A stretch of DNA of 64,000 nucleotides, from contig LSRY02000013.1 of NCBI GenBank assembly GCA_001643675.2, positions 126,501 through 190,500 on the forward strand. The letters are read 5' to 3'. Shown piece after piece: positions 62,498 to 64,000 of this stretch. The notes under the pieces are model-generated. The model saw nothing but the letters and a program-made list of their open reading frames with translations, was not told where the DNA came from and searched no databases. Origin of the DNA: Monocercomonoides exilis (taxonomy: Eukaryota > Preaxostyla > Oxymonadida > Polymastigidae). Both the position numbers and the translations under genes were made by a program. Every line of letters starts with the position of its first letter. The stretch's first letter is position 1.

Positions 62498-64000
62498 ATG
62501 CTCGTGTATGCACTGCTTCTGCTGTCGTCTTTGGTTTATACCGTGGACAGAACAAAATATATGGTGTATGAGGAATCAGGATTTTACAGAAGAAACAGAT
62601 CATTATTTCCTGGAGCTGCGCCATTCTATTTGTCCCCAGATGTAACTGTTCACAACACTTCGATAACTGGGATCGTTATAAATAGACTTGAATCAGTTAT
62701 TCTTTCTTACACATTTTCCTTTTATGAAGAAGGGATTGTTCGCTTTACTCTCTTTGAAGAAGATGGGTTGTATATGCGTTTGCCGATTTCTGATGTCTTG
62801 ATAGATTATGTTGAGCCATGTCCAATTTCAGCAACGAAAGATAATGAAACAATGATTATTAAATTTGGAAATTATCAGATGAAAATTTATTTCAAACGAT
62901 TTTTGTTTGAACTTAGTGATGAAAATGGCGTTTACATGATGCTTAACAAAAATAAGATGTTCAATTTCGAACATTACAGAGAACGTCCAAGATGGATGCC
63001 AGAGGTTACTGTGAAATCTTCATCTATAAAAGGAAAAGAATCAACGGTGACAGTTCCATCAACGACTGCTGTTAGACGAAAGCCACTTTCTTTGCCAATT
63101 CCTGGAAAGTATCCTGCCGAAACAGATAATATGTGGGAAGAGACCTGGCGTGGGTTCACAGATTCGAAGCCTCGAGGCCCATCTTCCTTGGGATTGGAAG
63201 TGACATTTGTTGGAATGAGTGATGTTCACGGATTGCCTGAACGAGCGACCACTTTGTCTCTTCCGACCACAAAGGGAAGAGACCCAGTCATCAGAGAACC
63301 TATTCGCTTATATAACACCGATGTCTTCCAATACGAGATGGACTCGCTCCAGCCGCTGTATGGCTCCATCCCGCTGGTTGTTGGGCGGCATCCGATGACA
63401 GGCAGAGCAGCTGGCTGCCTGTGGCTGAATGCAGCAGACACGTGGGTCGACATTGAGAAAGAGCGGGGCACTGACACGTTCAGCACAGGAGTCATTGATG
63501 CAGAGACCGGAGAAATGTACACGAAAAATGGAAGACCCGCCATCAAGACGAACATCACTGTGCATTTCATCAGCGAGGCCGGTCAGATGGACGTGCTGTG
63601 CTGGCCAGGCAACAACAGAAAGAGCAAAAACCAGAACAAAATGAAAAACACAGAGGAAATGAAGCAACAGCAACAGAAGAATGGATCAATCAAAGAGAAC
63701 GAACCAGCCTCAAACAAAACATCTGTCAATGCAACAACAAACAACACATCAACAAGCAATTCGTCTTCAGCCAACAGTCAGACATTTCGAGACAGAGGGC
63801 ATTATCTCACAGGCATGGCATCAGTCATGTGGAAGTATGCTCGGCTGACGGGTGCTCCGTGTCTGCCTCCTCTCTTTGCACTGGGCTACCACCAATGTCG
63901 ATGGAACTATTTCACCGACGCCGAAGTGAGCGGGATTGTGGCTGGGTTTGACGAGCACCGCATTCCGATGGATGTGGTGTGGCTGGATGTGGAGCACACA
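62498..64000 (+). CDS. GANAB: glucosidase II alpha subunit, 5' part (GH31)
   Basis: The frame is open from the ATG at 62498 to the window edge (501 codons) with no stop or needed intron. A signal peptide covers about residues 1-17 (MLVYALLLLSSLVYT). The beta-sandwich N-terminal domain of GH31 enzymes follows (DVTVHNTSITGIVI, YFKRFLFELSDENG, FVGMSDVHGLPERAT). The barrel starts at LTGAPCLPPLFALGYHQCRWNY and IPMDVVWLDVEHT. The catalytic nucleophile WIDMN lies beyond the window. Glucosidase II trims the two inner glucoses from N-glycans in the ER and drives the calnexin cycle. A low-complexity Lys/Asn/Gln/Ser insert (about residues 370-430) sits in the N-terminal domain. GLPERAT and the DVEHTDG-type end separate it from lysosomal acid alpha-glucosidase. 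Confidence 0.93.
   Translation, partial: MLVYALLLLSSLVYTVDRTKYMVYEESGFYRRNRSLFPGAAPFYLSPDVTVHNTSITGIVINRLESVILSYTFSFYEEGIVRFTLFEEDGLYMRLPISDVLIDYVEPCPISATKDNETMIIKFGNYQMKIYFKRFLFELSDENGVYMMLNKNKMFNFEHYRERPRWMPEVTVKSSSIKGKESTVTVPSTTAVRRKPLSLPIPGKYPAETDNMWEETWRGFTDSKPRGPSSLGLEVTFVGMSDVHGLPERATTLSLPTTKGRDPVIREPIRLYNTDVFQYEMDSLQPLYGSIPLVVGRHPMTGRAAGCLWLNAADTWVDIEKERGTDTFSTGVIDAETGEMYTKNGRPAIKTNITVHFISEAGQMDVLCWPGNNRKSKNQNKMKNTEEMKQQQQKNGSIKENEPASNKTSVNATTNNTSTSNSSSANSQTFRDRGHYLTGMASVMWKYARLTGAPCLPPLFALGYHQCRWNYFTDAEVSGIVAGFDEHRIPMDVVWLDVEHT

Overview
The window is nuclear DNA of a unicellular eukaryote. It is AT-rich and gene-dense (about 20 genes in 64 kb on both strands). Short GT-AG introns occur in most genes, intergenic spacers are a few hundred bases, and there are no prokaryote-style operons. 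TAA, TAG and TGA all end genes, so the standard code is in use. Introns begin GTNTG far more often than GTAAGT. Many proteins carry long Ser, Glu or Asp runs. A PIH1/Kintoun-type dynein-assembly factor implies motile cilia or flagella. A LisH-REM-RasGEF exchange factor and a PKA regulatory subunit without a dimerisation domain recall amoebozoan/heterolobosean-type protists. I cannot fix the lineage from sequence alone.

Layout. 1-8.4 kb: a GT25-like membrane protein, a four-exon RPB8 gene, an unrecognised helical protein, and two tRNA-Gln(UUG) genes in inverted orientation inside a ~250-bp duplicated module. 8.6-10.5 kb: PIH1/Kintoun. 10.7-15.7 kb: a large Cys-rich repeat gene (minus strand) facing away from a small secreted/type I membrane protein (plus strand). 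15.9-17.6 kb: a PDI-like thioredoxin protein. 17.7-23.0 kb: DNA polymerase alpha catalytic subunit, divergent from RPS16 (23.3-24.0 kb). 25.6-32.4 kb: a greatly enlarged PP4 regulatory subunit 3 (SMEK). 33.2-33.8 kb: an atypical Rab-like GTPase. 34.2-40.1 kb: RUVBL2 (minus) and poly(A) polymerase (plus) separated by 92 bp. 40.3-43.1 kb: Pescadillo. 43.4-44.4 kb: proteasome beta6. 44.7-51.5 kb: separase. 51.8-55.1 kb: LisH-RasGEF. 55.8-57.4 kb: a decayed DDE transposase. 58.3-59.5 kb: PKA regulatory subunit. 59.7-62.3 kb: PP2A scaffold A subunit. 62.5 kb to the end: glucosidase II alpha, cut by the window edge.

Most genes are core housekeeping functions: transcription, replication, ribosome biogenesis, RNA processing, proteolysis, mitosis, cAMP and phosphatase signalling, ER glycoprotein processing. 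The lineage-specific or odd material is the Cys-rich repeat protein (apparent frameshift and an in-frame TGA), its divergent membrane-protein neighbour, the degenerate Rab, the inverted tRNA modules, the transposase relic and several simple repeats. Exon boundaries were placed by hand from GT/AG signals, reading-frame phase and family conservation. Where phases do not close I say so.
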